A stretch of 64,000 bases of DNA, from positions 52,542,934 through 52,606,933 of the forward strand of contig CM069446.1 of the NCBI GenBank assembly GCA_035610835.1, read 5' to 3'. The translations under genes and the position numbers were made by a program. The notes beneath the pieces were generated by a model. That model worked only from the letters and a program-made list of their open reading frames with translations, did no database searches and was not told the origin of the DNA. Shown piece after piece: positions 1 to 12,699 of this stretch (position 1 is its first letter; the number at the start of each line of letters is the position of its first letter). This stretch comes from Ophiura sarsii (taxonomy: Eukaryota; Echinodermata; Ophiuroidea; Amphilepidida; Ophiuridae).

Positions 1-400
1 AAAAAAAACCACCCAACGTTGCTTAAAATTTAAACAACATTGGTAAAATATACTTTGATTTTCATAAATTTAACCAGTAATTGTTTAAAATTTAACCAAC
101 ATTGTGCAAAAATAAGTTCAACAACTGTTGATCGATTAACCGGTTAACTAACAGTTGTTTAAAAGAACATGTTTTAAACAATTTGTTAAGAAATTACTCA
201 TTAAAACATGCTCTTTTAAATAACTGTTAGTTAACCGGTGAATCGCTCAACAGTTGTTTAACATATTTTTTGCACAAATTAAAAATTTTGGTTGGTTAAA
301 TTTTAAACAACTATTGGTTGGTTAACTATTGGTTGGTTAAATTTTAAACAGCTATTGGTTAAATTTATGAAAATCAAAGTTTAGTTAACCAAAGTTGTTT
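1..400. repeat. Long imperfect palindrome at the head of each tandem unit
   Basis: The left half (about 1-180) is the approximate reverse complement of about 199-400. The inner arms contain AACCGGTTAACTAACAGTTG and its counterpart CAACTGTTAGTTAACCGG-type sequence around a short centre near 188. The same structure repeats at about 1467-1870 and, with its outer left arm missing, at 2708-3035. Such arms could be transposon terminal repeats now embedded in a tandem unit, or extrude as cruciforms. No coding potential seen. Confidence 0.8.
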
Positions 401-466
401 AAAATTTAAAACATGTTGGCTAAACAATTTTAAACAACATATTTTTAAACAGTGTTTTAACAGTGT

Positions 467-469
<3 letters not shown>

Positions 470-507
<38 letters not shown>

Positions 508-512
508 ACAAC
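470..512 (+). repeat. (CAA)n microsatellite
   Basis: Uninterrupted CAA triplets. Equivalent runs of different length sit at ~1930-1970 and ~3099-3160 in the other copies of the tandem unit. Confidence 0.9.
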
Positions 513-1932
513 AATTACAACTTAAACCAACAACAAATCTCTGTAGGCCCCATTAAACGATGTCGGGTTTTAAGATGTTTTACCAATTGACATGGATTTT
601 TGAATTCAAATACAATTGTGGTGTTTTCCTAACTCTGAACAAAAATCTGGGTTCAAATTGAAATAGCTAACACTTCAAGGGTGCCATTCATAATATCAAA
701 TTTTAAAAACAATGCTATTCTTAACACTTTCCACGCGGCAGACAAGCGTGGTTAAGCGTTCAAATCGCTCGAACTTGACTAAAATCAGTATTTTTTTAAT
801 ACAAAAATACATTTTTGAACTTGGACCTCTAATTTCAAATGTGAACGATGACTATGTATACGATTTCTTTTTATATTATTTCTATCCACTCGAACCCCTA
901 CCCCCCCCCCCCCCCGAGTTCAAAACATCATAGCACGCCCTATACTAATTGAGGCCCGACTGCACCGATAGGCCTACCGATTTTTTTTTTCTTGATTTTT
1001 TTATTTTTTATTTTTTAAATTGACAACTTTATTTAAATTTAATATCAATAGGCCTATAAGCGATACTCACGGAAGTAGCCTACGAGACACTTCCATGATA
1101 ACCTGCTAATTGTTGGCTGGGACTGAATTCAAAATATTATTCTCCACGTTACTTTTGAATTGAGCGCCACTTATTATCCATACCGTGATTGCTGTTTATA
1201 TAGGGATACGTACAATGTACATGCACATGTTGGCTCGCGCCGAGCGCGCGGCAAGCACCACGCACCTGTTGGCATTGTTAGAAATTCGAACGCGGATAAT
1301 AGAGCTCGCGCCTAAGTACCTGGGATGTTCTTTGCTGTAAATAATGAATTAAACTCTTTTCACTATCTTCAAAATATTGTTTTAAAATAATGTTGCGACT
1401 TCAGCATTTTTATAGACTTAATTATTTTTCTAATATTTTGGTTAAATTTATAAAAATAGTTTTTTTTTAAAAAACCACCCAACGTTGCTTAAAATTTAAA
1501 CAACATTGGTAAAATATACTTTGATTTTCATAAATTTAACCAGTAATTGTTTAAAATTTAACCAACATTGTGCAAAAATAAGTTCAACAACGGTTGATCG
1601 ATTTAACCGGTTAACTAACAGTTGTTTAAAAGAACATGTTTTAAACAATTTGTTAAGAAATTACTCATTAAAACATGCTCTTTTAAATAACTGTTAGTTA
1701 ACCGGTGAATCGCTCAACAGTTGTTTAACATATTTTTGCACAAACTTAAATTTTTGGTTGGTTAAATTTTAAACAACTATTGGTTGGTTAACTATTGGTT
1801 GGTTAAATTTTAAACAACTATTGGTTAAATTTATGAAAATCAAAGTTTAGTTAACCAAAGTTGTTTAAAATTTAAAACATGTTGGCTAAACAATTTTAAA
1901 CAACATATTTTTAAACAGTGTTTTAACAGTGC

Positions 1933-1967
<35 letters not shown>

Positions 1968-3098
1968 ACAACAATTACAACTTAAACCAACAACAAATCT
2001 CTGTAGGCCCCATTAAACGATGTCGGGTTTTAAGATTTTTTACCAATTGACATGGATTTTTGAATTCAAATAAAATTGTGGTGTTTTCTTAACTCTGAAC
2101 ATAAATCTGAGTTCAAATTGGAATAGCTAACACTTCAAGGATGCCATTCATAATATCAAATTTTAAAAACAATGCTATTCTTAACACTTTCCACGCGGCA
2201 GACAAGCGTGGTTAAGCGTTCAAATCGCTCGAACTTGACTAAAATCAGTACTTTTTTAATACAAAAATACATTTTTGAACTTGGACCTCTAATTTCAAAT
2301 GTGAACGATGACTATGTATACGATTTATTTTTATATTATTTCTATCCACTCGAACCCCTACCCCCCCCCCCCCCCCCCCCCCCCCGAGTTCAAAACATCA
2401 TAGCACGCCCTATACTAATTGGGGCCCGACTGCACCGATAGACCTACAGATTTTTTCTTCTTTCTTGATTAAAAAACAAAACAAAACCAAAAACCAAATT
2501 TTTAAAAATTAAATATCAATATAAGCGATACTCACGGAAGTAGGCTACGAGACACTTCCATGATAACCGGCTAATTGTTGGCTGGGACTGAATTCAAAAT
2601 ATTTTTCTCCACGTTACTTTTAAATTGAGCGCCACTTATTATCCATACCGTGATTGCTGTTTTATATAGGGATACGTACAATGTACATGCACATCATTGG
2701 CTCGCGCCAGTAATTGTTTAAAATTTAACCAACATTGTGCAAAAATAAGTTCAACAACTGTTGATCGATTAACCGGTTAACTAACAGTTGTTTAAAAGAA
2801 CATGTTTTAAACAATTTGTTAAGAAATTACTCATTAAAACATGCTCTTTTAAATAACTGTTAGTTAACCGGTGAATCGCTCAACAGTTGTTTAACATATT
2901 TTTGCACAAATTCAAATTTTTGGTTGGTTACATTTTTAACAACTATTGGTTGGTTAACTATTGGTTGGTTAAATTTTAAACAATTATTGGTTAAATTTAT
3001 GAAAATCAAAGTTTAGTTAACCAAAGTTGTTTAAAATTTAAAACATGTTGGCTAAACAATTTTAAACAACATATTTTTAAACAGTGTTTTAACAGTGT

Positions 3099-3161
<63 letters not shown>

Positions 3162-3926
3162 TACAACAATTACAACTTAAACCAACAACAAATCTCTGTA
3201 GGCCCCATTAAACGATGTCGGGTTTTAAGATTTTTTACCAATTGACATGGATTTTTGAATTCAAATAAAATTGTGGTGTTTTCCTAACTCTGAACATAAA
3301 TCTGGGTTCAAATTGAAATAGCTAACACTTCAAGGGTGCCATTCATAATATCAAATTTTAAAAACAATGCTATTCTTAACACTTTCCACGCGGCAGACAA
3401 GCGTGGTTAAGCGTTCAAATCGCTCGAACTTGACTAAAATCAGTACTTTTTTAATACAAAAATACATTTTTGAACTTGGACCTCTAATTTCAAATGTGAA
3501 CGATAACTATGTATACGATTTCTTTTTATATTATTTCCCCTACCCCCCCCCCCCCCCCGAGTTCAAAACATCATAGCACGCCCTATACTAATTGAGGCCC
3601 GACTGCACCGATAGGCCTACTGATTTTTTTTTTCTTGATTTTTTTTATTTTTTTATTTTTTAAATTGACAACTTTATTTAAATTTAATATCAAAAGGCCT
3701 ATAAGCGATACTCACGGAAGTAGCCTACGAGACACTTCCATGATAACCGGCTAATTGTTGGCTGGGACTGAATTCAAAATATTATTCTCCACGTTACTTT
3801 TGAATTTAGCGCCACTTTTATTATCCATACCGTGATTGCTGTTTTATATAGGGATACGTACAATGTACATGCACATGTTGGCTCGCGCCGAGAGCGCGGC
3901 AAGCACCACGCACCTGTTGGCATTGT

Positions 3927-5082
3927 TTAGAGAATAATTACTGCGTAACAACTGTTTTCGCGAATTTGTTGTGAAATAAGAGGTTGATGTTATGGTCTGA
4001 GGAATTGTCCCGAAGGGGCGCAGCCCCTGAGGGACAATTCCGAATGACCATAACAGCAACCGAGTATTTCACAACAAATTCGCGAAAACAGTTGTTAAGC
4101 AGTCATTATTCTCATTCATTACTGAAAAAGATGCATATTTATCCAAATCGTTGATTTGTACCGATATAATCTCGCTAATAATTAATTAGTTGTTTTGTTT
4201 ATTTTGTCCACCCCTGCCCTTCTTAGTTATTGAAACAGTCCGAGTCGGGTCATCCCCTCCTTCAACCAATCAGAAATAAGCTTTAATCGTGTTTCCTCAT
4301 AATTCAATGAATATTCAGTTTAGGGGCGTGAGGCGTTTATTTGATTGGTCGGTCAGTGAGCAAAACAATGGAACACTTTGGCGCAGTACTTTCGGGCAAT
4401 TATTAGTAACCTGCGCTCGGCGTGCGCGTTCTCATCTAACGATTCATTTTATTGGAGCGCACTTGATACGCAGCTATCGCGATTATTCATGAAGTAATGA
4501 ATAGAAATTCATTACTTCATGAATAATCGCGGTAGCTGCGTATCAAGTGCGCTCCAATAAAATTAATCGTTAGATGAGAACGCGCACGCCGAGCGCAGGT
4601 TACTAATAATTGCCCGAAAGTACTGCGCCATTGTGTTCCATTGTTTTGCTCACTGACCGACCAATCAAATAAACGCCTCACGCCCCTAAACTGAATATTC
4701 ATTGAATTATGAGGAAACACGATTAAAGCTTATTTCTGATTGGTTGAATGAGGGGATGACCTGACTCGGACTGTTTCAATAACTAAGAAGGGCAGGGGTG
4801 GACAAAATAAACAAAACAACTAATTAATTATTAGCGAGATTATATCGGTACAAATCAACGATTTGGATAAATATGCATCTTTTTCAGTAATGAATGAGAA
4901 TAATGACTGCTTAACAACTGTTTTCGCGAATTTGTTGTGAAATACTCGGTTGCTGTTATGGTCATTCGGAATTGTCCCTCAGGGGCTGCGCCCCTTCGGG
5001 ACAATTCCTCAGACCATAACGTCAACCTCTTATTTCACAACAAATTCGCGAAAACAGTTGTTACGCAGTAATTATTCTCTAA
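3927..5082. mobile_element. 1,156 bp fold-back (palindromic) element
   Basis: The two halves are near-perfect reverse complements about a centre at 4504/4505, with only a few mismatches and a 4-base spacer (AGAA). It interrupts copy 3 of the tandem array: the sequence before (GGCATTGTT) and after (TAGAACGCGGATAATAG) is contiguous in copy 1 near 1270-1305. Each arm equals the ~585 bp single copy at 19826-20410, so this is two copies joined tail to tail. Each arm also contains a smaller perfect hairpin (31 bp stem, 3947-3977 with 4066-4096) whose loop holds GAATTGTCCC...GGGACAATTC. The mirror-image 67-residue ORFs in the two arms follow from the palindrome and show no known domain. No transposase is present, so it is presumably non-autonomous. 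Confidence 0.88.
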
Positions 5083-5589
5083 TTAGAACGCGGATAATAG
5101 AGCCTCGCACCAAAGTACCTGGGATGTTCTTTGCTGTAAATAAGGAATTAAACTCTTTTCACTATCTTCAAAATATTGTTTTAAAATAACGTTGCGAGTT
5201 CAGCATTTTTATAGACTTAATTATTTTCTAATATTTTGGTTAAATTTATAAAAATATGTTTAAAAAAGAAAAATCACCCAACGTTGCTTAAATTTTAAAC
5301 AACATTGGTAAAATATACTTTGATTTTCATAAATTTAACCAATAATTGTTTAAAATTTAACCAACATGATGATTTACAGATGACGTGATTATTGATGTGT
5401 TGAAAACTTTTTTGCCAGTTATTCAGGTTGGGTTGTATCATGATATATAGGACTGATGCAGCTCGTACGCTACATTGCCGTGCCATCTTGATAAGCACTC
5501 ATATACGGTAACCCATGAATTCCGAGTACAGTCAGTGGTATTAAGTTGTGTATGTCCTGTGCTTAGCAAGTATATCAGAGTAAATTGCT

Positions 5590-6240
5590 TCCTTTAGTTG
5601 ATGCCAAGTATATCAGTAAAAGTTGCTATCTATGCTATCTTCAGTAGATAGCAAGCATATCACAGTAAGTTGCTATCTTCAGTAGATAGCAAGTATATGA
5701 GAGTAAGTTGCTATCTTCAGTAGACACCAAATATATCAGAGTAAGTTGCTATCTTCAGTATATAGCAAGTCTATCAGAGTAAGTTGCTATCTTCAGTAGA
5801 TAGCAAGTTTATCAGAGTAAATTGCTATCTTCAGTAGATAGCAAGTCCATCAGAAAAAGTTGCAATATATGCTATCTTCAGTAGATAACAAGTCTATCAG
5901 AGTAAGTTGCTCTCGTCAGTATAGATAGCAAGTCTATCAGAGTAAGTTGCTATCTTCAGTAGACACCAAATATATCAGAGTAAGTTGCTATCTTCAGTAT
6001 ATAGCAAGTCTATCAGAGTAAGTTGCTATCTTCAGTAGATAGCAAGTTTATCAGAGTAAATTGCTATCTTCAGTAGATAGCAAGTCTATCAGAAAAAGTT
6101 GCAATATATGCTATATTCAGTAGATAACAAGTCTATCAGAGAAAGTTGCTATCTTCAGTAGACACCAAGTATATCCGAGTAAGTTGCTATTAGGTAGCAA
6201 GTATATCAGAGTAAGTTGCCAAGTCTATCAGAATAAGTTA
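5590..6240 (-). repeat. 38 bp hairpin-monomer satellite, left-hand orientation
   Basis: Tandem units reading AGTAAGTTGCTATCTTCAGT then AGATAGCAAGTCTATCAG. This is the reverse complement of the array that follows; orientation switches at about 6240. Each monomer contains the inverted arms TTGCTATCT and AGATAGCAA around a five-base loop. Some units carry GACACC in place of GATAGC. Confidence 0.92.
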
Positions 6241-8678
6241 CTATCTACTGAAGATAGCAACTTACTTTGGTATATTTGGTGTCTACTGTATATAGCAATT
6301 TACTCTGATATACTTGCTATCTACTGAAGATAGCAACTAACTCTAATAGACTTTGTGTCTACTGAAGATAGCAACTTACTCTGATATACTTGCTATCACT
6401 GAAGATAGCAATTTAGTCTGATAGACTTGCTATCTACTGAGGATAGCAACTTTCTCTGATAGAATTGCTATCTACTGAAGAAAGCAACTTTCTCTGATAG
6501 ACATGCTATCTACTGAAGATAGCAACTTACTCTGATAGACTTGCTATCTACTGAAGATAGCAACTTACTCTGATAGAATTGATATCTACTGAAGATAGCA
6601 ACTTACTCTGATAGAATTGCTATCTACTGAAGATAGCAACTTACTCTGATACACTTGGTGTCTACTGAAGATAGCAACTTACTCTGATATACTTAATTGG
6701 TGTCTACTGAAGATAGCAATTTATTCTAATAAACTTGCTATCTACTGAAGATAGCAACTTAATCTGATATACTTGGTGTCTACTGAAGATGGCAACTTAC
6801 TCTGATATACTTGCTATCTACTGAAGATAGCAACTTACTCTAATAGACTTGGTGTCTACTGAAGATAGCAACCTACCGAGGATAGTAACTTACTCTGATA
6901 GAATTGCTATCTACTGAATATAGCAACTTACTCTGATATAATTGCTATCTACTGAAGATAGCAACTTACTCTGATAGAATTGCTATCTACTGAAGATAGC
7001 AACTTACTCTGATACACTTGGTGTCTACTGAAGATAGCAACTTACTCTGATATACTTAATTGGTGTCTACTGAAGATAGCAATTTATTCTAATAAACTTG
7101 CTATCTACTGAAGATAGCAACTTAATCTGATATACTTGGTGTCTACTGAAGTTAGCAACTTACTCTGATAGACTTGATATCCACTGACGATAGTATCTTA
7201 CTCTTACTCTGATATAATTGCTATCTACTGAAGATAGCAACTTACTCTCATATAATTGCTATCTACTGAAGATAGCAACTTACTCTGATACACTTGGTGT
7301 CTACTGAAGATAGCAACTTACTCTGATATACTTAATTGGTGTCTACTGAAGATAGCAATTTATTCTAATAAACTTGCTATCTACTGAAGATAGTAACTTA
7401 ATCTGATATACTTGGTGTCTACTGAAGATAGCAATTTATTCTAATAAACTTGCTATCTACTGAAGATAGCAACTTAATCTGATATACTTGGTGTCTACTG
7501 AAGATAGCAACTTACTCTGATAGACTTGATATCCACTGACGATAGCAACTTACTCTGATAGACTTGATATCCACTGACGATAGTATCTTACTCTGATAGA
7601 CTTGCTATCTACTGAATATAGCAACTTACTCTGGTATACTTGCTATCTAATGAAGATAGCACAGATAGCAAATTATTCTGATAAACTTGCTATCTACTGA
7701 AGATAGCAACTTATTCTGATATACTTGCTATCTACTGAAGATAGCAACAGCAACTTACTCTGATATACTTGCTATCACTGAAGATAGCAATTTAGTCTGA
7801 TAGACTTGCTATCTACTGAGGATAGCAACTTACTCTGATGAAGATAGCAACTTACTCTGATATACTTAATTGGTGTCTACTGAATATAGCAATTTATTCG
7901 AATAAACTTGCTATCTACTGAAGATAGCAACTTATTCTGATATACTTGGTGTCTACTGAAGATGGCAACTTACTCTGATAAACTTGCTATCTACTGAAGA
8001 TAGCAACTTACTCTGATAGACTTGCTATCACTGAAGATAACAATTTACTCTGATAGATTTGCTATCTACTGAAGATAGCAACTTACTCTAATATACTTGG
8101 TGTCTACTGAAGATAGCAACCTACTGAGGATAGCAACTTACTCTGATAGAATTGCTATCTATTGAATATAGCAACTTACTCTGATAGAATTGCTATCTAC
8201 TGAAGATAGTAACTTACTCTGATACACTTTGGTGTCTACTGAAGATAGCAACTTACTCTGATATACTTAATTGGTGTCTACTGAAGATAGCAACTTAATC
8301 TGATATACTTGGTGTCTACTGAAGATATCAACTTACTCTGATAGACTTGATATCCACTGACGATAGTATCTTACTCTGATAGACTTGCTATCTACTGAAG
8401 ATAGCAACTTACTCTGATATACTTGCTATCTAATGAAGATAGCATTATTCTGATAGACTTGCTATCTACTGAAGATGGCAACTTACTCTGATATACTTGC
8501 TATCTACTGAAGATAGCAACTTATTGTGATATACATGCTATCTACTGAAGATAGCAACTTATTGTGATATAGCATAGATAGCAACTTATTCTGATCGACT
8601 TGGCATCAACTGAAGGATAGCAACTTACTCTGATATGCTTGCCATCTAATGAAGATAGCAACTTAATCTGATCTACTT
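6241..8678 (+). repeat. 38 bp hairpin-monomer satellite, right-hand orientation
   Basis: Dozens of units with the core CTACTGAAGATAGCAACTTA followed by CTCTGATAGACTTGCTAT. Variants are ordered in blocks: units with TTGGTGTCTACTG alternate with TTGCTATCTACTG, and multi-unit blocks (for example about 6600-6780, 6960-7140 and 7260-7440) recur nearly unchanged. This is higher-order repeat structure from recent segmental amplification. No open frame of note. Confidence 0.93.
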
Positions 8679-10480
8679 CCCAGACAACATAACAATATTG
8701 GCCCAATATTGGCCCAATATTGATTTTTCATTGGCCAATATTGGCTTACAATATTGGCATAATATTATTTGGCCATTGGCCCAAGCTTGGCCCAATATTG
8801 GCACTCGCCAATGAGTGCCAATATTGGGCCAATATTGGAACTCGCCCATGAGCGCCAATATTGGGCCAATACTGGACCAATATAACATAACAATATTGGC
8901 CCAATATTGGCCCAATATTGAGTTTTCATTGGCCCAATATTGGCTTACAATATTGGCATAATATTATTTGGCCATTGGCCCAAGCTTGGCCCAATATTGG
9001 CACTCGCCAATGAGTGCCAATATTGGGCCAATACTGGGCCAATACTGGGCCAATATTGGGCCAATACTGGGCCAATATTGGCATTTGCCAATGAGTGCCA
9101 ATATTGGGCCAATATTGGAACTCGCCCATGAGTGCCAATATTGGGCCAATACTGGGCCAATATAACATAACAATATTGGCCCAATATTGGCCCAATATTG
9201 GCCCAATATTTATTTTTCATTGGCCAATATTGGCTTACAATATTGGCATAATATTATTTGGCCATTGGCCCAAGCTTGGTCCAATATTGGCACTCGCCAA
9301 TGAGGGCCAATATTGGGCGATCTTGGAGAAATGTTAGGTAGGAAGCCAGGTGGCCAGGACAAATTTGGCCAAGGGCAAGCCTAGGACAAGGGAACAAATC
9401 TTCAAGGGACAGGACAAGGCACAAGATCCTAGCCAAAAGGCCGGGAAGCGATAACTCTTAACAGCGGCCGCCTTTTTTAGACCACGTCATAATTTGAATA
9501 TCAAATCAATGGTGTTATTTCCCAGATAACATAACAATATTGGCCCAATATTGGCCCGATATTGATTTTTCATTGGCCCAATATTGGCTTACAATATTGG
9601 CATAATATTATTTGGCCATTGGCCCAAGCTTGGCTCAATATTGGCACTCGCCAATGAGTGCCAATATTGAGCCAATATTGGGCGATCTTGGAGAAAATGT
9701 TTGGTAGGAAGAATTCAATCTTTATATTGTTTTACTTCCCCTAAAGAGGAGATCCCGGGCCAACCCGTGGCCAGAACCAACTTTGGAATAGGGAAAGCCC
9801 AAGGACAAGGGAAAAATCTTCAAGGGACAGGACAAGGCACAATATCCTAGCCAAAAGGCCGCGGGAAGCGATAACTTTTAACAGCGGCCGCAATTTTTAG
9901 ACCGCGTCAGAATGTGTATATCAAATCAATGGTGTCATTTTCCGCCCCTGTTATATTGTGCCCATTATTGGACCAATATTGGTTGCCATCATGATGCCAA
10001 TTGACGAGCGCCAATGTTAAACCAATATTGGTTCAATATTGGTGACCAAGAGAGTGTCAATGCATTGGCACTCAATTGGTCACCAATATTGGTCCAATAT
10101 TGATTGCCAACATGATGCCAATTGACGAGCGCCAATGTAAAACCAATATTGGTCCAATATTGGTGACCAAGAGAGTGCCAATGGCATTGGCACTCAATTG
10201 GTCACCAATATTGGTCCAATATTGATTGCCAACATGATGCCAATTGACGAGCGCCAATGTTAAACCAATATTGGTTCAATATTGGTGACCAAGAGAGTGC
10301 CAATGCATTGGCACTCAATTGGTCACCAATATTGGTCCAATATTGATTGCCAACATGATGCCAATTGACGAGCGCCAATGTAAAGCCAATATTGGTCCAA
10401 TATTGGTGACCAATAAAATGCCAATGCCAATATTGCCAATATTGGGCCAATATTGTGCCAATATATGTTTGTTGTCTGGG
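8679..10480. mobile_element. Nested element built of CCAATATTGG palindromes
   Basis: Termini are inverted: it begins CCCAGACAACATAAC and ends GTTTGTTGTCTGGG. Satellite monomers resume on both sides, so it inserted into the hairpin array. The interior is mostly 11 bp palindromic units around CCAATATTGG plus longer palindromes such as TTGGCACTCGCCAATGAGTG. Two non-palindromic islands (about 9310-9520 and 9690-9950) share AACAGCGGCCGC and ATATCAAATCAATGGTG, showing internal duplication. A second start-like CCCAGATAACATAAC sits near 9530. The many short ORFs in all frames come from the 11 bp period and are not genes. Superfamily unknown. Confidence 0.75.
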
Positions 10481-12545
10481 TGGTGTCTACTGAAGATAGC
10501 AACTTACTCTGATAGACTTGATATCCACTGACGATAGCAACTTACTCTGATAGACTTGATATCCACTGACGATAGTATCTTACTCTGATAGACTTGCTAT
10601 CTACTGAATATAGCAACTTACTCTGGTATACTTGCTATCTAATGAAGATAGCACATATAGCAAATTATTCTGATAAACTTGCTATCTACTGAAGATAGCA
10701 ACTTATTCTGATATACTTGCTATCTACTGAAGATAGCAACTTATTCTGATATACTTGCTATCTACTGAAGATAGCAACTTACTCTGATATACTTGCTATC
10801 TACTGAAGATAACAACTTATTGTGATATACATACTATCTACGGAAGATAGCAACTTATTATGATATACATGCTATCTACTGAAGATAGCATAGATAGCAA
10901 CTTATTTTGATAGACTTGGCATCAACTGAAGGATAGCAACTTACTCTGATATACTTGCTATCTAATGAAGATAGCACATATAGCAAATTATTCTGATAAA
11001 CTTGCTATCTACTGAAGATAGCAACTTATTCTGATATACTTGCTATCTACTGAAGATAGCAACTTACTCTGATATACTTGCTATCTACTGAAGATAGCAA
11101 CTTATTGTGATATACATGCTATCTACTGAAGATAGCAACTTATTGTGATATACATGCTATCTACTGAAGATAGCATAGATAGCAACTTATTTTGATAGAC
11201 TTGGCATCAACTGAAGGATAGAAACTTACTCTGATATACTTGCTATCTAATGAAGATAGCATATATAGCAAATTATTCTGATAGACTTGCTATCTACTCA
11301 AGATAGCAGTTTACTCTGATAAACTTGCTATCTACTGAAAATAGCAACTTACTCTGATATACTTGCTATCACTGAAGATAGCAATTTTAGTCTGATAGAC
11401 TTGCTATCTACTGAGGATAGCAACTTACTCTGATAGAATTGCTATCTACTGAAGATAGCAACTTACTCTGATAGACTTGCTTTCTACTGAAGATAGCAAC
11501 TTACTCTGATAGAATTGCTATCTACTGAAGATAGCAACTTACTCTGATAGAATTGCTATCTACTGAAGATAGCAACTTACTCTGATGAAGATAGCAACTT
11601 ACTCTGATATACTTAATTGATGTCTACTGAATATAGCAATTTATTCTAATAAACTTGCTATCTACTGAAGATAGCAACTTAATCTGATATACTTGGTGTC
11701 TACTGAAGATGGCAACTTACTCTGATATACTTGCTATCTACTGAAGATAGCAACTCACTCTGATAGACTTGCTATCACTGAAGATAACAATTTACTCTGA
11801 TAGATTTGCTATCTACTGAAGATAGCAACTTACTCTAATAGACTTGGTGTCTACTGAAGATAGCAACCTACTGATAGAATTGCTATCTACTGAAGATAGC
11901 AACTTACTCTGATACACTTTGGTGTCTACTGAAGATAGCAACTTACTCTGATATACTTAATTGGTGTCTACTGAAGATAGCAATTTATTCTAATAAACTT
12001 GCTATCTACTGAAGATAGCAACTTAATCTGATATACTTGGTGTCTACTGAAGATAGCAACTTACTCTGATATACTTGCTATCTAATGAAGATAGCATAGA
12101 TAGCAAATTATTCTGATAAACTTGCTATCTACTGAAGATAGCAACTTATTCTGATAGACTTGCTATCTACTAAAGATAGCAACTTACTCTGATATACTTG
12201 CTATCTACTGAAGATAGCAACTTATTGTGATATACATGCTATCTACTGAAGATAGCAACTTATTGTGATATATAGCATAGATAGCAACTTATTCTGATAG
12301 ACTTGGCATTAACTGAAGGATAGCAACTTACTCTGATATACTTGCTATCTAATGAAGATAGCATAGATAGCAAATTATTCTGATAGACTTGCTATCTACT
12401 CAAGATAGCAGTTTACTCTGATAAACTTGCTATCTACTGAAGATAGCAACTTACTCTGATAGACTTGCTATATACTGAAGATAGCAACTTACTGTGATAT
12501 ACTTGCTATCTACTGAAGATAGCATAGATAGCAATTTACTCTGAT
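10481..12545 (+). repeat. 38 bp hairpin-monomer satellite, continuation
   Basis: Same monomer and orientation as 6241-8678, resuming exactly at the end of the CCAATATTGG element. Includes a repeated higher-order block with TTATTGTGATATACATGCTA and AGCATAGATAGCAA variants (about 10640-10980, 10980-11260 and 12060-12360). Confidence 0.92.
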
Positions 12546-12699
12546 ATACTTGTTAAGCACAGAACGTACAGAACTTAATACCACTGAGTGTACTCGGAGT
12601 TCATGGGTTACTGTTTATGAGTGCTAACCAAGATGGCGCGGCAACTTAGCATACGAACTGCATTAGTCCTATCAATATACAGACAGCCGGAATAACTGG

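Larger units (their letters stand above)
1..5366. repeat. Tandem array of a ~1.47 kb repeat unit
   Basis: The unit starting near 1 recurs at ~1467 (offset about 1,466), again from 2708 (joined after a deletion that removes the end of copy 2 and the start of copy 3), and a stub recurs at 5261-5366. Each unit has, in order, a long palindrome, a (CAA)n run, a segment with CCACGCGGCAGACAAGCGTGG-like sequence, a poly-C run, an AT-rich stretch and a CpG-bearing end. Copies are nearly identical apart from run lengths, so the duplication is recent. Copy 3 is split by the fold-back element at 3927-5082 and resumes at ~5084. Short ORFs recur at the same place in every copy with no recognisable domain; I read the array as non-coding. 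Confidence 0.9.

Noticed and set aside
712..3576. Recurring ~70-90 residue ORFs beginning MLFLTLSTRQTS with a proline tail
   Set aside because: They sit at the same place in each tandem repeat copy, end in the poly-C run, differ by run-length frameshifts and match no known domain.
4289..4720. Mirror-image 67-residue ORFs (MFPHNSMNIQ...) in the fold-back element
   Set aside because: The second is only the palindromic copy of the first; the single element copy at 19826-20410 gives no support for a conserved protein.
8673..9436. Overlapping ORFs rich in GPILGQYWANI on both strands
   Set aside because: A direct consequence of the 11 bp palindromic CCAATATTGG repeat; identical peptide in all frames means no frame-specific selection.
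5590..12545. Possible CRISPR-like array
   Set aside because: Monomers are contiguous with no unique spacers, the DNA is clearly eukaryotic, and no cas-like genes are present.
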